A DNA stretch of 32,295 nt from Devosia sp. Lineage in GTDB: Bacteria > Pseudomonadota > Alphaproteobacteria > Rhizobiales > Devosiaceae. The translations under genes were made by a program, and so were the position numbers. The DNA lies in NCBI RefSeq assembly GCF_028290645.1, contig NZ_JAQGJL010000069.1:1-32295 (forward strand). The letters are read 5' to 3'. Below, one piece after another: positions 1 through 9,000 of the stretch (within the stretch, counting starts at the first letter, position 1; each line of letters opens with the position of its first letter). The notes beneath the pieces are model-generated. The model did not search any database, was not told where the DNA came from, and saw nothing but the letters and a program-made list of their open reading frames with translations.

Positions 1-339
1 GAGCACGCGGGCAAGTTCTACCTGTTCGTGTCGTTCGACCAGTGCTGCAAGGGCATCGCCAGCACCTACAACATGCGGGTCGGCCGCGCCGATGCGGTGA
101 CCGGGCCATACCTCGATCGCGACGGCAAGCCGATGCTCGAAGGCGGCGGCTCGCTGCTGCTCGGCTCCACCGGCCGTTTCATCGGCCCCGGGGGGCAGGA
201 AGCAATCGTCACCTCGAAGGGCGAAATGCTCGCCTATCACTACTATGACGGCGACGACCTGGGCGTCTCTAAACTCCAGCTCTCACCCCTGCATTGGACC
301 TCAGATGGCTGGCCCGAACTCGATGCCCTCCCCAACTAG
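1..339 (+). CDS. GH43-family arabinanase / arabinosidase-like protein, C-terminal fragment (5' truncated by window)
   Basis: Frame open from base 1: [56 protein letters not shown]...[10 protein letters not shown], typical of GH43 endo-arabinanases; stop at 337-339. Confidence 0.85.
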   Translation, partial: EHAGKFYLFVSFDQCCKGIASTYNMRVGRADAVTGPYLDRDGKPMLEGGGSLLLGSTGRFIGPGGQEAIVTSKGEMLAYHYYDGDDLGVSKLQLSPLHWTSDGWPELDALPN

Positions 340-1348
340 CCGCGCTGCCGATCTCGACCTGATGAAGACAGTGCTGGTCGTGGGCATGATCGGCGCCCAT
401 GTGGTCCAGCTCATCACCTTCCGGGCCAAGCCCGAAGCCGCGATGTTCGCCGAGTACGCCAATCTCGTGAGCTTTTCGGGGTTTCTCTTCACCTTCGGCA
501 TCGGGCTCGGGCTGCCCAAGCCGGAGGGGCGGACGCGCAGCGTGGTGGCGCGGGTCAGGCCGTCGCTGCTGTTGCTGCTCGCGGTCTACGCCTCCTCGTT
601 CGGCTTCGCGCTGCTGGTCGATCGCAAGCCGCTCAATGCCGAGCTGATGCTCGATGTCCTCACCATGCGCCGGCTGTTCGGCTGGAGCGAATTCCTCGCG
701 ACGTTCTTCGTCCTGTCGGTGGTGACGCTGGTGGCGCGCCCTGCCCTCCTGACGGTCGGGCGCAACCCTTGGCTGCTGGTTGCCGCCACGCTGCTTTGCC
801 TCGCCACCACATTCTACACAACCGGCGCGATCTTCCCGCTGCTGCCGACGCTGGTAGGCCATACCGGGTTCGCAAACTTCCCGCTTCTCGCCTACCTGCC
901 GTGGTTCCTGGTGGGCATCTGGTACGGCAGCCATCCGGTGCGGGCCTGGCACTTCGTACCGGCAACTGCGATCACTGCCGGCCTCTACTGGGTGACGATC
1001 GAGACCGGCCAGTTCCAGCAGCGCTTTCCGCCGACCATATTGTGGATCGTCGGGCCGGCGGCGATCCTGCTCGCCTATCTCGCGGTCTGCCGCTTCCTGG
1101 CCGCCCGGGTCCGGCTTCCGGCAGTCTGGCTGACCCCGGGCCGCCACGTGCTGAGTTTCCTCGTGCTCTCGAACCTCGGCTTCTTCCTCACCCGGTACCT
1201 GATGGGCAAGCCCGTGCGTACGACGCTTGCGGCCGGGTTGGTGACCCTCGCGATCGTCGCGGCGCTGACGGCCGGCTGGTATCTGTGGGAGACGCTGCGG
1301 AAGCGCGCGGCTACTCGGCCGCAACCCGAGCCGGCACCGGCCCGATAG
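305..1348 (+). CDS. Polytopic membrane protein, acyltransferase-like (about 10 hydrophobic segments)
   Basis: Continuous hydrophobic ORF; internal ATG at 305 ([26 protein letters not shown]) or 323 overlaps the GH43 3' end; function call is weak. Confidence 0.6.
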   Translation: MAGPNSMPSPTSRAADLDLMKTVLVVGMIGAHVVQLITFRAKPEAAMFAEYANLVSFSGFLFTFGIGLGLPKPEGRTRSVVARVRPSLLLLLAVYASSFGFALLVDRKPLNAELMLDVLTMRRLFGWSEFLATFFVLSVVTLVARPALLTVGRNPWLLVAATLLCLATTFYTTGAIFPLLPTLVGHTGFANFPLLAYLPWFLVGIWYGSHPVRAWHFVPATAITAGLYWVTIETGQFQQRFPPTILWIVGPAAILLAYLAVCRFLAARVRLPAVWLTPGRHVLSFLVLSNLGFFLTRYLMGKPVRTTLAAGLVTLAIVAALTAGWYLWETLRKRAATRPQPEPAPAR

Positions 1349-2360
1349 AGGCGCGGCTGATCAGCGGGCACTCTATCTTCACCCGGCGGGGCGAGACGGC
1401 GGGCAACTGCTCGTCGAGCAGCGTGCCAACGGCCCAGCGGGCCATCTCGTCGTGCGGCAGCAGGATGGTCGAGAGCGGCGGCTGCATGTGCGCGCTGATG
1501 TCCTCGTCGTCGAAGCCGACGATCGAGATGTCGTCGGGGATGCTGAGGCCGTGGGCCCGCAGCGCATCGCAGGCCCCCATCGCCATGCGGTCGTTGAAGG
1601 CGAAGATGGCGGTCGGGGGGATGGGCATGTCGAGCAGCTTGGCGGTGAGCTCGCGCCCCCCGCTCACCGTCCAGCCGCCGCGCATGATGAGGCTCTCGTC
1701 GACGGGCACGTCCCATGACGCGAGAGCCTGCCGGTAGCCGCGCTCGCGATCGTCGGCCGCCTCGATCCAGTTCTCGCCCGCGAGATGGGCGATGCGACGG
1801 TGGCCGGCCTTGAGCAGGGCCTCGGTGGCCGCGTAGCCGCCGGTTACGTCAGCCGGGACCACCGACGGATAGTAGCGGTTCTTGTCGTAGCAGTTGAGCA
1901 GCACCGTCGGCACCTCGCGCAGCCGCTCCGGCACTTCGACCGGCCGGGTCACGAGGCTCGCATAGACCACGCCGATGATCTGGTTGCTCAGCAGCATGTC
2001 GAGCGCGAGGCTCTCGAGCTTGGGATCGCCCCTGGTGGAGAAAGTCGCGACGACCACATCCTGCAGCGCCGCCTCCTCGCGTGCGCCCTCGATGAAGGGG
2101 GTCGCGAAGGGCGTGGTGGTGACCTCGTCGATCAGCAGGCCGATGACCCGGGTCCTGTTCTCGGGAACGTGGTGCTGCGGGCCCTTGCGATAGCCCATGG
2201 CTTCGGCGACCTCGAGCACGCGGACCCGCGTCGCCTCCGCCACGCGGGCGTTCGGAACCCGGTTCAGAACCAGCGATACGGTCGCCTGCGAGACGCCCGC
2301 ACGCTCCCCGATCTCGATCATGGTCGGCCGCTTCGCCACGGGTTCCTCCAATGCATTCAA
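1311..2360 (-). CDS. LacI/GalR-family transcriptional regulator
   Basis: N-terminal HTH 'TMIEIGERAGVSQATVSLVLNRVPNARVAEATRVRVLEVAEAMGY' plus periplasmic-binding-like domain with 'AIFAFNDRMAMGACDALRAHGLSIPDDISIVGFDD'. Confidence 0.97.
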   Translation of the reverse strand: MNALEEPVAKRPTMIEIGERAGVSQATVSLVLNRVPNARVAEATRVRVLEVAEAMGYRKGPQHHVPENRTRVIGLLIDEVTTTPFATPFIEGAREEAALQDVVVATFSTRGDPKLESLALDMLLSNQIIGVVYASLVTRPVEVPERLREVPTVLLNCYDKNRYYPSVVPADVTGGYAATEALLKAGHRRIAHLAGENWIEAADDRERGYRQALASWDVPVDESLIMRGGWTVSGGRELTAKLLDMPIPPTAIFAFNDRMAMGACDALRAHGLSIPDDISIVGFDDEDISAHMQPPLSTILLPHDEMARWAVGTLLDEQLPAVSPRRVKIECPLISRASIGPVPARVAAE

Positions 2361-2403
2361 GGCGCAGCATTATCAGCCTGCGCCTCCCGTGTGCAACTCG
2401 ATT

Positions 2404-2418
2404 GCTAAACTCATTAGC
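2404..2418. promoter_or_regulatory. Inverted repeat GCTAA-ACTCA-TTAGC (candidate operator)
   Basis: 5-bp arms, 5-nt spacer, between divergent lacI-type gene and GH2 gene. Confidence 0.4.
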
Positions 2419-2449
2419 GCCCCGAACGCTTGCCATCCCCCGGAAAAAT

Positions 2450-2463
2450 CGCTAGCCATAGCG
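2450..2463. promoter_or_regulatory. Inverted repeat CGCTA-GCCA-TAGCG (candidate operator)
   Basis: 5-bp arms, 4-nt spacer, same intergenic region. Confidence 0.35.
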
Positions 2464-2468
2464 AAACT

Positions 2469-2484
2469 GCTAATAAATATTAGC
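2469..2484. promoter_or_regulatory. Inverted repeat GCTAATA-AA-TATTAGC (best candidate LacI-family operator)
   Basis: 7-bp perfect arms, 2-nt spacer, just upstream of the GGAGG-like RBS and ATG at 2501. Confidence 0.55.
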
Positions 2485-2500
2485 TATACGGGAGGACTGG

Positions 2501-5242
2501 ATGATCGGTGAGGCCCCGGCCGCCAAGGCAGGCGCAAGCGCTCGCGCGGAGATTTCGCTCGATGGCACGTGGCGCTTTCGTCTCGAAGGCCAGGGGAACT
2601 GGCGGGAAGCTTTTGTCCCCGGCCCGTGGCAGGCCGAGTTCGCCGATCTGCGCCATTCGACCGGCAAGGCCATCTACGCCCGCCAGGTGTCTATTCCAGC
2701 CGAGTGGCGGGGCCGCGAGATCGCGGTGCGGTTCGGCGCGGTGAACTACTTTTCCGAGGTGCGCCTGAACGGCCGTGTGTTGGGCACCCATGAGGGCGGC
2801 TACCTGCCGTTCGAGTTCGTCATTCCCGCCGACACCCCCGCCGAAAGCGAGATGGAGGTGCACGTAACGCTGCCGAGCGGCGACGCCGAGGCCTATCCGG
2901 ACTACCCGTTCGGCGAGATCCCGCATGGCAAGCAGAGCTGGTACGGACCCCTAGGCGGCATTTGGCAGTCCGTAAAGCTGCTCGCCCGTGACGAACGGCA
3001 CGTCTCGCAGGTTGCGATCAGCGCCGATCCCGACACCGGCGAAGTCACTCTCGACCTCACCCTCTCGCCGGCAGCCGCGGGCGCCACGGTGCGTGCCAGC
3101 ATCGGGGGAGTCTCGGCGGAAACCACCGGCACGACGCTGAAGTTGCAGGTCGCTGCACCGGCGCTCTGGTCGCCCGAGGCGCCGAACCTGCATTCGCTGA
3201 AGCTCGAACTGGTTGCCGGTGGCGCCGTGGTCGACATCACCACCCAGCGCTTCGGCTTTCGCAAGATCGAGACCCGGGACGGCAAGTTCTTCCTCAATGG
3301 CCAGCCGCTCTACCTGCGCGGCGCGCTCGATCAGGACTATTACCCGCAAGGCATCTGCACCCCGCCCTCGGTCGAATTCCTCGAGGACCAGCTCAAGAAG
3401 GCCAAGCATCTCGGCCTCAACCTGCTACGCGTCCACATCAAGGTGCCGGACCCGCGCTACTACGAGGTCGCCGACCGCCTTGGCGTGCTGATCTGGACCG
3501 AAATTCCGAACGTGCAGTACTTCACCGCCGCCGCGGCGCAGCGCATGCGCGACACCATGAGCGGCATCATCGAGCGCGACGGCAACCATCCCTCGATCAT
3601 CGCCTGGACCATCATCAACGAGGACTGGGGCACCCGGCTGGTCGAGAATGCCGACCACCGCCAGTGGCTCAAGGACACCTATGACTGGCTGAAAGCCAAG
3701 GACCCGCGCCGCCTCGTCGTCGACAACTCGGCCTGCATCCCCAACTTCCACGTCAAGACCGACATCAACGACTACCACTACTACAAGTCGGTGCCGGAGC
3801 GCCGGGACGAATGGGAGAGGCTGACCGAGGAATTCGCCGGCGCCGCCGACTGGACCTGGACGCCCCATGGCGACGGCGAGCGGCGCGGCGACGAGCCGCT
3901 GGTGGTCTCCGAGTTCGGCGTCTGGGGCCTGCCCCACCCCGACCACGTCAAGACCCCGGCGGGCGAGGAACCCTGGTGGGCCGAGACCGGCGGCAACTGG
4001 GGCGATGGCGCAGCCTACCCGCACGGTATCCAGAATCGCTTCGCGACCTATCACCTTGACAAGGTGTTCGGCAGCTTTGACGCCTTCATCGACGAGGTGC
4101 AGTGGTACCAGTTCGCCAATCTCAAGTACGAGATCGAGTCGATGCGCGCCCACGCGCCGATCCAGGGCTACGTCATCACCGAGATGACCGATGTGCACTG
4201 GGAGGCCAACGGCCTGCTCGATATCAACCGCAACCCGCGCATCTTCCACGACCGCTTCGCCGAGGTAAATTCCGACACCGTGATCGTGCCGCAGATCGCG
4301 CGCCACGCGGTCTATTCGGGCGAGGCAGCGCCGCTCCACCTGAAGGTCGCGACCGGCGGCAAGGCGGTACCAGCGGGCGCCACCCTCACGTGGTCGGTGG
4401 ATGGCGCCAGTGGCAAGCTCGACGTTCCGGCGACCGGGGCGCTTGCCGTGGCCGATCTCGGCACCACTCCGATCACGCTCTCCGGCGAGACGCGGGTCGC
4501 GACCATCGCATTGACGCTCGAAGCGGGCGGCAAGTTGCTGGCGAGGAACCAGATCCTGGTCTCGGTCTACGCCAGGCGGAGCGCGGGCCCGGCGAGGATC
4601 GCGGCGGCAGACCCCCAGCTCGCAGCCTTCGCCGGGGGTCTCGGCTACACCGTTTCCGAGGCCGCTTCGGCCGACCTGATCCTCTCGCACGGGCTTGGCG
4701 AGGCCGATATCGAGGCGATGCGCCATGGTGCGCGCTATCTCGTGCTCGCCGACGGCTCGGCTCCGACGCATCGCAACCTGCGGCTCGACCCTCCGGGTAC
4801 CGAGCCGCCGACCATGCGGGCGGGCACGGAACGCGCCCGCCACCTCGGCGCCGAGTCGCAGCTTCCCAATATCGGGCTGGTGCTGCGCGATGGCACGCTG
4901 TGGCGCGGCGACTGGATTGCCAACTTCTCCTGGATCAAGCGCTCGGGAGCATTCGCGACCCTGCCCGGCGGCCCGCTGCTCGATGTCTCCTTCGATCGCG
5001 TGGTCCCCCATCACGTGCTGACCGGCTTCCGCTCATGGGAATATGACGGGCTGGTCGACGCCGGTGTGGTGATCGGCTGGATCAACAAGCCGGCCGCCAC
5101 GATCGCCCGCCGCCGCGTTGGCAAGGGCGGCCTCGTCGCCACCACATTCCGCCTGACCAATGACGCACCGGGCATCGACCCGGTGGCCGCTGCACTGTTC
5201 GATGGCCTCGTGACGACAACGGCAAACCTGGAGGTCGACTGA
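2501..5242 (+). CDS. Glycoside hydrolase family 2 protein (beta-galactosidase/beta-glucuronidase type)
   Basis: GH2 sugar-binding N-terminus (ISLDGTWRFRLEGQ...EAFVPGPWQ), TIM-barrel motifs 'YLRGALDQDYYPQG', 'IIAWTIINEDWG' (acid/base NE), 'GYVITEMTDVHWEANGLLD' (candidate nucleophile E). Confidence 0.95.
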   Translation: MIGEAPAAKAGASARAEISLDGTWRFRLEGQGNWREAFVPGPWQAEFADLRHSTGKAIYARQVSIPAEWRGREIAVRFGAVNYFSEVRLNGRVLGTHEGGYLPFEFVIPADTPAESEMEVHVTLPSGDAEAYPDYPFGEIPHGKQSWYGPLGGIWQSVKLLARDERHVSQVAISADPDTGEVTLDLTLSPAAAGATVRASIGGVSAETTGTTLKLQVAAPALWSPEAPNLHSLKLELVAGGAVVDITTQRFGFRKIETRDGKFFLNGQPLYLRGALDQDYYPQGICTPPSVEFLEDQLKKAKHLGLNLLRVHIKVPDPRYYEVADRLGVLIWTEIPNVQYFTAAAAQRMRDTMSGIIERDGNHPSIIAWTIINEDWGTRLVENADHRQWLKDTYDWLKAKDPRRLVVDNSACIPNFHVKTDINDYHYYKSVPERRDEWERLTEEFAGAADWTWTPHGDGERRGDEPLVVSEFGVWGLPHPDHVKTPAGEEPWWAETGGNWGDGAAYPHGIQNRFATYHLDKVFGSFDAFIDEVQWYQFANLKYEIESMRAHAPIQGYVITEMTDVHWEANGLLDINRNPRIFHDRFAEVNSDTVIVPQIARHAVYSGEAAPLHLKVATGGKAVPAGATLTWSVDGASGKLDVPATGALAVADLGTTPITLSGETRVATIALTLEAGGKLLARNQILVSVYARRSAGPARIAAADPQLAAFAGGLGYTVSEAASADLILSHGLGEADIEAMRHGARYLVLADGSAPTHRNLRLDPPGTEPPTMRAGTERARHLGAESQLPNIGLVLRDGTLWRGDWIANFSWIKRSGAFATLPGGPLLDVSFDRVVPHHVLTGFRSWEYDGLVDAGVVIGWINKPAATIARRRVGKGGLVATTFRLTNDAPGIDPVAAALFDGLVTTTANLEVD

Positions 5243-5290
5243 CCAAGAGTGCATCAGCTTTTCTGGATAAGAAGGTCGCAAATGGGGCCA

Positions 5291-5310
5291 AGGCGGATGC
5301 AGTTCCGCCT
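5291..5310 (+). terminator. Hairpin AGGCGGA-TGCAGT-TCCGCCT downstream of GH2 gene
   Basis: Perfect 7-bp arms; no clear U tract, so attenuator/processing role possible. Confidence 0.4.
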
Positions 5311-5356
5311 AACTCACTGAAACTACATATGAAATTATGTGGTTCGTTTGATACAG

Positions 5357-5386
5357 GATTGACAATATTGTCAGTCGAAATAGCAT
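5357..5386 (+). promoter_or_regulatory. Sigma70-like promoter TTGACA-N16-TAGCAT with palindrome TGACAATATTGTCA overlapping the -35
   Basis: TTGACA at 5359-5364, TAGCAT at 5381-5386; 14-bp perfect palindrome 5360-5373 inside GATTGACAATATTGTCAGTC (5357-5376). Confidence 0.6.
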
Positions 5387-5450
5387 CAGCGCCGGTTCGC
5401 GAGATCCTCAAGGGACGCGCGGGCGGGAGACGACCCGGGAGGAGCACGAC

Positions 5451-6536
5451 TTGGCCGACATCAGGCTCGTAAACGTCAGCAAGCAGTTCGGCACGGTGCG
5501 CGTCATCGAGAACGTGTCGATGACCATCGAGTCGGGCGAGTTCATGGTCTTTCTGGGTCCCTCGGGCTGCGGCAAGTCCACGCTTCTGCGCATGATCGCC
5601 GGCCTCGAGGACATCGATGGCGGCGAAATCCACATCGGGAACCGGCGGGTCGACGAGCTGCCGCCGTCCGAGCGCGGCGTCGCCATGGTGTTCCAGAACT
5701 ACGCGCTCTATCCGCACATGTCGGTGCGCGACAACATGTCGTTCGGCCTGCAGAATATCCGCATGCCTAGGGAGGAGATCGCCAAGCGCGTCGCCGCCGC
5801 GGCCAAGACCCTCGAGCTCGAGCATCTGATCGACAGGAAGCCTGGCCAGCTCTCCGGCGGCCAGCGCCAGCGCGTCGCCATCGGCCGCGCCATCGTCCGC
5901 GATCCCAAGGCTTTTCTGTTCGACGAGCCGCTGTCGAACCTCGACGCCGGCCTGCGCGCCCGCACCCGTATCGAATTCGCCCAGCTGCACCAGCGCATGA
6001 AGACCACCATGGTCTTCGTGACCCACGACCAGATCGAGGCCATGACGCTGGCTGACCGCATCGTGGTGATGAACAATCGCAAGATCGAGCAGATCGGCAC
6101 GCCGATGGACATCTACACGCGGCCGGCCTCGCGCTTCGTCGCGGCGTTCGTGGGCTCCCCCGCAATGAATTTCCTGCCGGTGCAGCAGATCTCCGACCGC
6201 GACGGGATGGCGCTGGTGAAGCTGCCGGACAACTCCGAGATCCAGACTAATATCGCCACCGCCCACTTGCCCAATGACGGCCAGCTGACTCTCGGCATCC
6301 GCCCCGAGTCGGTCCGTGTGGACTCCGATGGAACGGTATCGGGCAAGTCCGATGTGATCGAGCGGCTGGGTGAAAGAACCCTCGCCTACGTGCGGTTGGC
6401 CGACAATTCGGTGGTGATCGCCGAGGACGAGGGGATGTCGCGGCTGAATGTCGGCGACCAGGTGAAGCTCAGCTTCGACGGCGGTTCGGCGCATCTGTTC
6501 GACGCGCGCGACGTCGCCTACAGCGCGGCCGGCTAA
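5451..6536 (+). CDS. Sugar ABC transporter ATP-binding protein (MalK/UgpC-like)
   Basis: TTG start with GGGAGGAG RBS; Walker A GPSGCGKSTLLRMIAG, signature LSGGQRQRVAIGRAIVRDPKAFLFDEPLSNLDA, C-terminal TOBE-like regulatory domain. Confidence 0.97.
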   Translation: MADIRLVNVSKQFGTVRVIENVSMTIESGEFMVFLGPSGCGKSTLLRMIAGLEDIDGGEIHIGNRRVDELPPSERGVAMVFQNYALYPHMSVRDNMSFGLQNIRMPREEIAKRVAAAAKTLELEHLIDRKPGQLSGGQRQRVAIGRAIVRDPKAFLFDEPLSNLDAGLRARTRIEFAQLHQRMKTTMVFVTHDQIEAMTLADRIVVMNNRKIEQIGTPMDIYTRPASRFVAAFVGSPAMNFLPVQQISDRDGMALVKLPDNSEIQTNIATAHLPNDGQLTLGIRPESVRVDSDGTVSGKSDVIERLGERTLAYVRLADNSVVIAEDEGMSRLNVGDQVKLSFDGGSAHLFDARDVAYSAAG

Positions 6537-6665
6537 GGAGCATACCGGCAGGAGGAGAAGCCACGCCCTTATGCATCAGAATTCCTGATCCATATCAAGG
6601 ATAGGTCAGCAATAATGTCCCGTATGGCCGCCCACTGCTCAATGCGTATGGCGTGCGGGACAGGA

Positions 6666-6680
6666 ACGGTTCGCAACCGT
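6666..6680. promoter_or_regulatory. Inverted repeat ACGGTT-CGC-AACCGT upstream of SBP gene (candidate operator)
   Basis: Perfect 6-bp arms with 3-nt spacer, about 50 nt 5' of the SBP start. Confidence 0.4.
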
Positions 6681-6730
6681 CCACACCTGAAGCATGCGCA
6701 TAGAGCTAACCAGATGGGAGGAACGAAGTT

Positions 6731-8008
6731 ATGAAGTCGTTTTTGAAAATGGCGCTGCTGTCGACAGCTCTGCTGTTGCCAGGCCTCGCGCAAGCCCAGG
6801 AAGTCGTCACGTGGTGGGACTTCCTAGGCGGCGGCGACGGCGTCCGGATGAAGGCGCTGATCGAGAAGTTCAACGCCGAGAACGCCGGGAAGATCGAGAT
6901 TCAGGCGACCACCCTCGAATGGGGCACGCCGTTCTATACGAAGGTCCAGACCTCGGCCGCCATCGGCGAAGGTCCCGACGTGATGACCTATCACCTGTCG
7001 CGCCTGCCGCTCGGCGTGTCCTCGGGTGCGCTCAGCGAAATCACCCCTGACGAGATCGCCGCCGCCGGCCTGTCGAGCGCCGACTATGCGGATTCAAACT
7101 GGAAGGCCGCCCAGGTCGACGGCAAGCAGTACGCCATCCCGTTCGATATCCACTCGATCGTTCTGTACTACAACAAGGACATGCTGAAGGCCGCCGGCCT
7201 GCTCGGCGATAACGGCCTGCCCATCGGGCTCGACGGCGTCGACAACTTCAAGGCCGCGCTGCAGAAGCTCAAGGACGGCGGCGCCGAATACGGCGTGTCG
7301 ATCCACTCGGCCGCCGGCGACAGCCAGTGGCGCATCTTCTACTCGCTGCTCGGCCAGCAGGACGGCAAGTTCCTTGACGAAAACGGCAAGTTCCTCGACG
7401 GCGACAACCTCGACAAGGCCGTGAAGGCCGTCAACGTGGTGGCCGACTGGGTGAAGGACGGTCTCGCTCCGGCCTCGACCGAATACCCTGCCTCGATCGC
7501 GCTGTTCACCGGCGGCAAGGCGGCCATGCACATCAATGGCGTGTGGGAAATCCCGACAATGACGGACCTCGCGGCCAAGGGTGAGCTGTTCGACTGGGGT
7601 GCGATCGCCCTCCCGACCTTCTTCGACCATCCCGCCACCTGGGCCGACTCCCACGCCTTCGCGATCCCGAACCGTGTCGGCAAGGAAGTCTCGCCCGAGA
7701 AGCGGGCCGCGGTCATGCAGGTCATCGCCTGGATGAACAAGAACTCGCTCGCCTGGGCCGACGCCGGCCATATCCCGGCCTACGCGCCAGTCCGCAACAG
7801 CGAGGAGTTCAAGACCAAGCAGCCGAACGCGACCTACTCGGTCCTGGCCGACACCGCAGTGTTCGACCCCTCGTCGGTCCTCGCCGGCGTGGCTTCGCCG
7901 GTCTACGACGCCGCCGGCAACTACCTGATGCCCGCCGTCAACGGCGAGATCGATGCGCAGTCCGCCATGGAGCAGATGCGCGACGACCTGCAGGCGCAGG
8001 TGGAGTAA
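6731..8008 (+). CDS. Extracellular sugar-binding protein of ABC transporter (CUT1, family 1 SBP)
   Basis: Signal peptide MKSFLKMALLSTALLLPGLAQAQ; 'WWDFLGGGDGVRMKALIEKFNAEN...GPDVMTYH...YAIPFDIHSIVLYYNKDML'; RBS GGGAGGAA. Confidence 0.96.
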   Translation: MKSFLKMALLSTALLLPGLAQAQEVVTWWDFLGGGDGVRMKALIEKFNAENAGKIEIQATTLEWGTPFYTKVQTSAAIGEGPDVMTYHLSRLPLGVSSGALSEITPDEIAAAGLSSADYADSNWKAAQVDGKQYAIPFDIHSIVLYYNKDMLKAAGLLGDNGLPIGLDGVDNFKAALQKLKDGGAEYGVSIHSAAGDSQWRIFYSLLGQQDGKFLDENGKFLDGDNLDKAVKAVNVVADWVKDGLAPASTEYPASIALFTGGKAAMHINGVWEIPTMTDLAAKGELFDWGAIALPTFFDHPATWADSHAFAIPNRVGKEVSPEKRAAVMQVIAWMNKNSLAWADAGHIPAYAPVRNSEEFKTKQPNATYSVLADTAVFDPSSVLAGVASPVYDAAGNYLMPAVNGEIDAQSAMEQMRDDLQAQVE

Positions 8009-8020
8009 ACTCCAAACCTG

Positions 8021-8046
8021 CGGCCGGCGCCTTCGGGCGCCGGCCG
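8021..8046 (+). other. Perfect 11-bp hairpin with TTCG tetraloop between SBP and permease genes
   Basis: CGGCCGGCGCC-TTCG-GGCGCCGGCCG; no U tract afterwards. Confidence 0.85.
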
Positions 8047-8076
8047 ACATGGGACTGGAAGGGGAGGTCCGAACCA

Positions 8077-9000
8077 ATGTCAGCAGCCGATACCGCCACC
8101 GACGTGCCAGCGCCGGCACGCAAGAAACGCTTCAACCGCACCGAAGTGCTGGCGGCGCTGATCTTCGTTCTGCCCTTTGTCGTCGTCTATGCCGTGATGT
8201 TCATCTACCCGACGCTGCAGATGATCTGGCTCAGCTTCCAGAAGGCCCCGCTCATCGGGGCGGGCACCTTCATCGGTTTCGACAACTACGAGAAGCTGTT
8301 CAAGGACCGCCTGTTCGGCGTGGCGTTCTGGAACACGGTCTATTTCGTGGTCCTGACCGTGGTGCCCTCGACCATGCTGGCTCTCGCCATTGCAGTCGGG
8401 ATCAACCGGCTGAAGGGCTGGACGCAGTCGGTGATCCTCGCCTGCTTCTTCATCCCCTACATCCTGCCGGTGTCGGTGGTGTTCCGTGTGTGGGGCTGGA
8501 TGTTCGACAGCCAGTTCGGCATCCTGCAGCCGCTGATCGCACTGTTCGTCGGCGAAAACGTGCCGGTGTTCCGCACCCTGCCCCTGTTCATGCCGGCGGT
8601 GGCCTTCATCACCATCTGGTGGACCATCGGCTTCAACATTCTGTTGTTCATTGCCGGGCTGAGGAACATTTCGCCCGAGATTTACGAGGCGGCTGCGCTC
8701 GACGGTACATCGCGGTGGCGCCAGTTCACCCGCATCACCTGGCCGCTGATCTGGCCGGTAACGGTGCTTGTGCTAACCATCCAGTTGATCGCGCAGTTCA
8801 AGATTTTCGACCAGATCTATCTGTTCGGGAACGGCGGCCGCTCCGATGCAACGATGGGCCTGGTGCAGCTGATCTATCGCAGCGCCTTCCAGAAGAACAA
8901 TGGCGGCTATGGCGCCACGGTGGCGGTCGTCCTGTTCGCGGTGATTGTCATCTTCTCCGTGCTGCAGTTCCAGATGCTTCGCGCCCGAGGTGAAAAATGA
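8077..9000 (+). CDS. Sugar ABC transporter permease (MalF-like)
   Basis: Hydrophobic; EAA-type motif 'EIYEAAALDGTSRWRQFTRITWPLIWP'. Confidence 0.96.
   Translation: MSAADTATDVPAPARKKRFNRTEVLAALIFVLPFVVVYAVMFIYPTLQMIWLSFQKAPLIGAGTFIGFDNYEKLFKDRLFGVAFWNTVYFVVLTVVPSTMLALAIAVGINRLKGWTQSVILACFFIPYILPVSVVFRVWGWMFDSQFGILQPLIALFVGENVPVFRTLPLFMPAVAFITIWWTIGFNILLFIAGLRNISPEIYEAAALDGTSRWRQFTRITWPLIWPVTVLVLTIQLIAQFKIFDQIYLFGNGGRSDATMGLVQLIYRSAFQKNNGGYGATVAVVLFAVIVIFSVLQFQMLRARGEK

Noticed and set aside
269-1324. Long antisense ORFs (e.g. 269-1324 -, 3425-5014 -, 5082-6494 -, 19944-21590 -, 21398-23101 -, 29619-31637 -)
   Set aside because: They lie opposite well-supported genes, have Arg/Gly/His-rich composition without recognisable motifs, and are the usual result of high GC codon bias.
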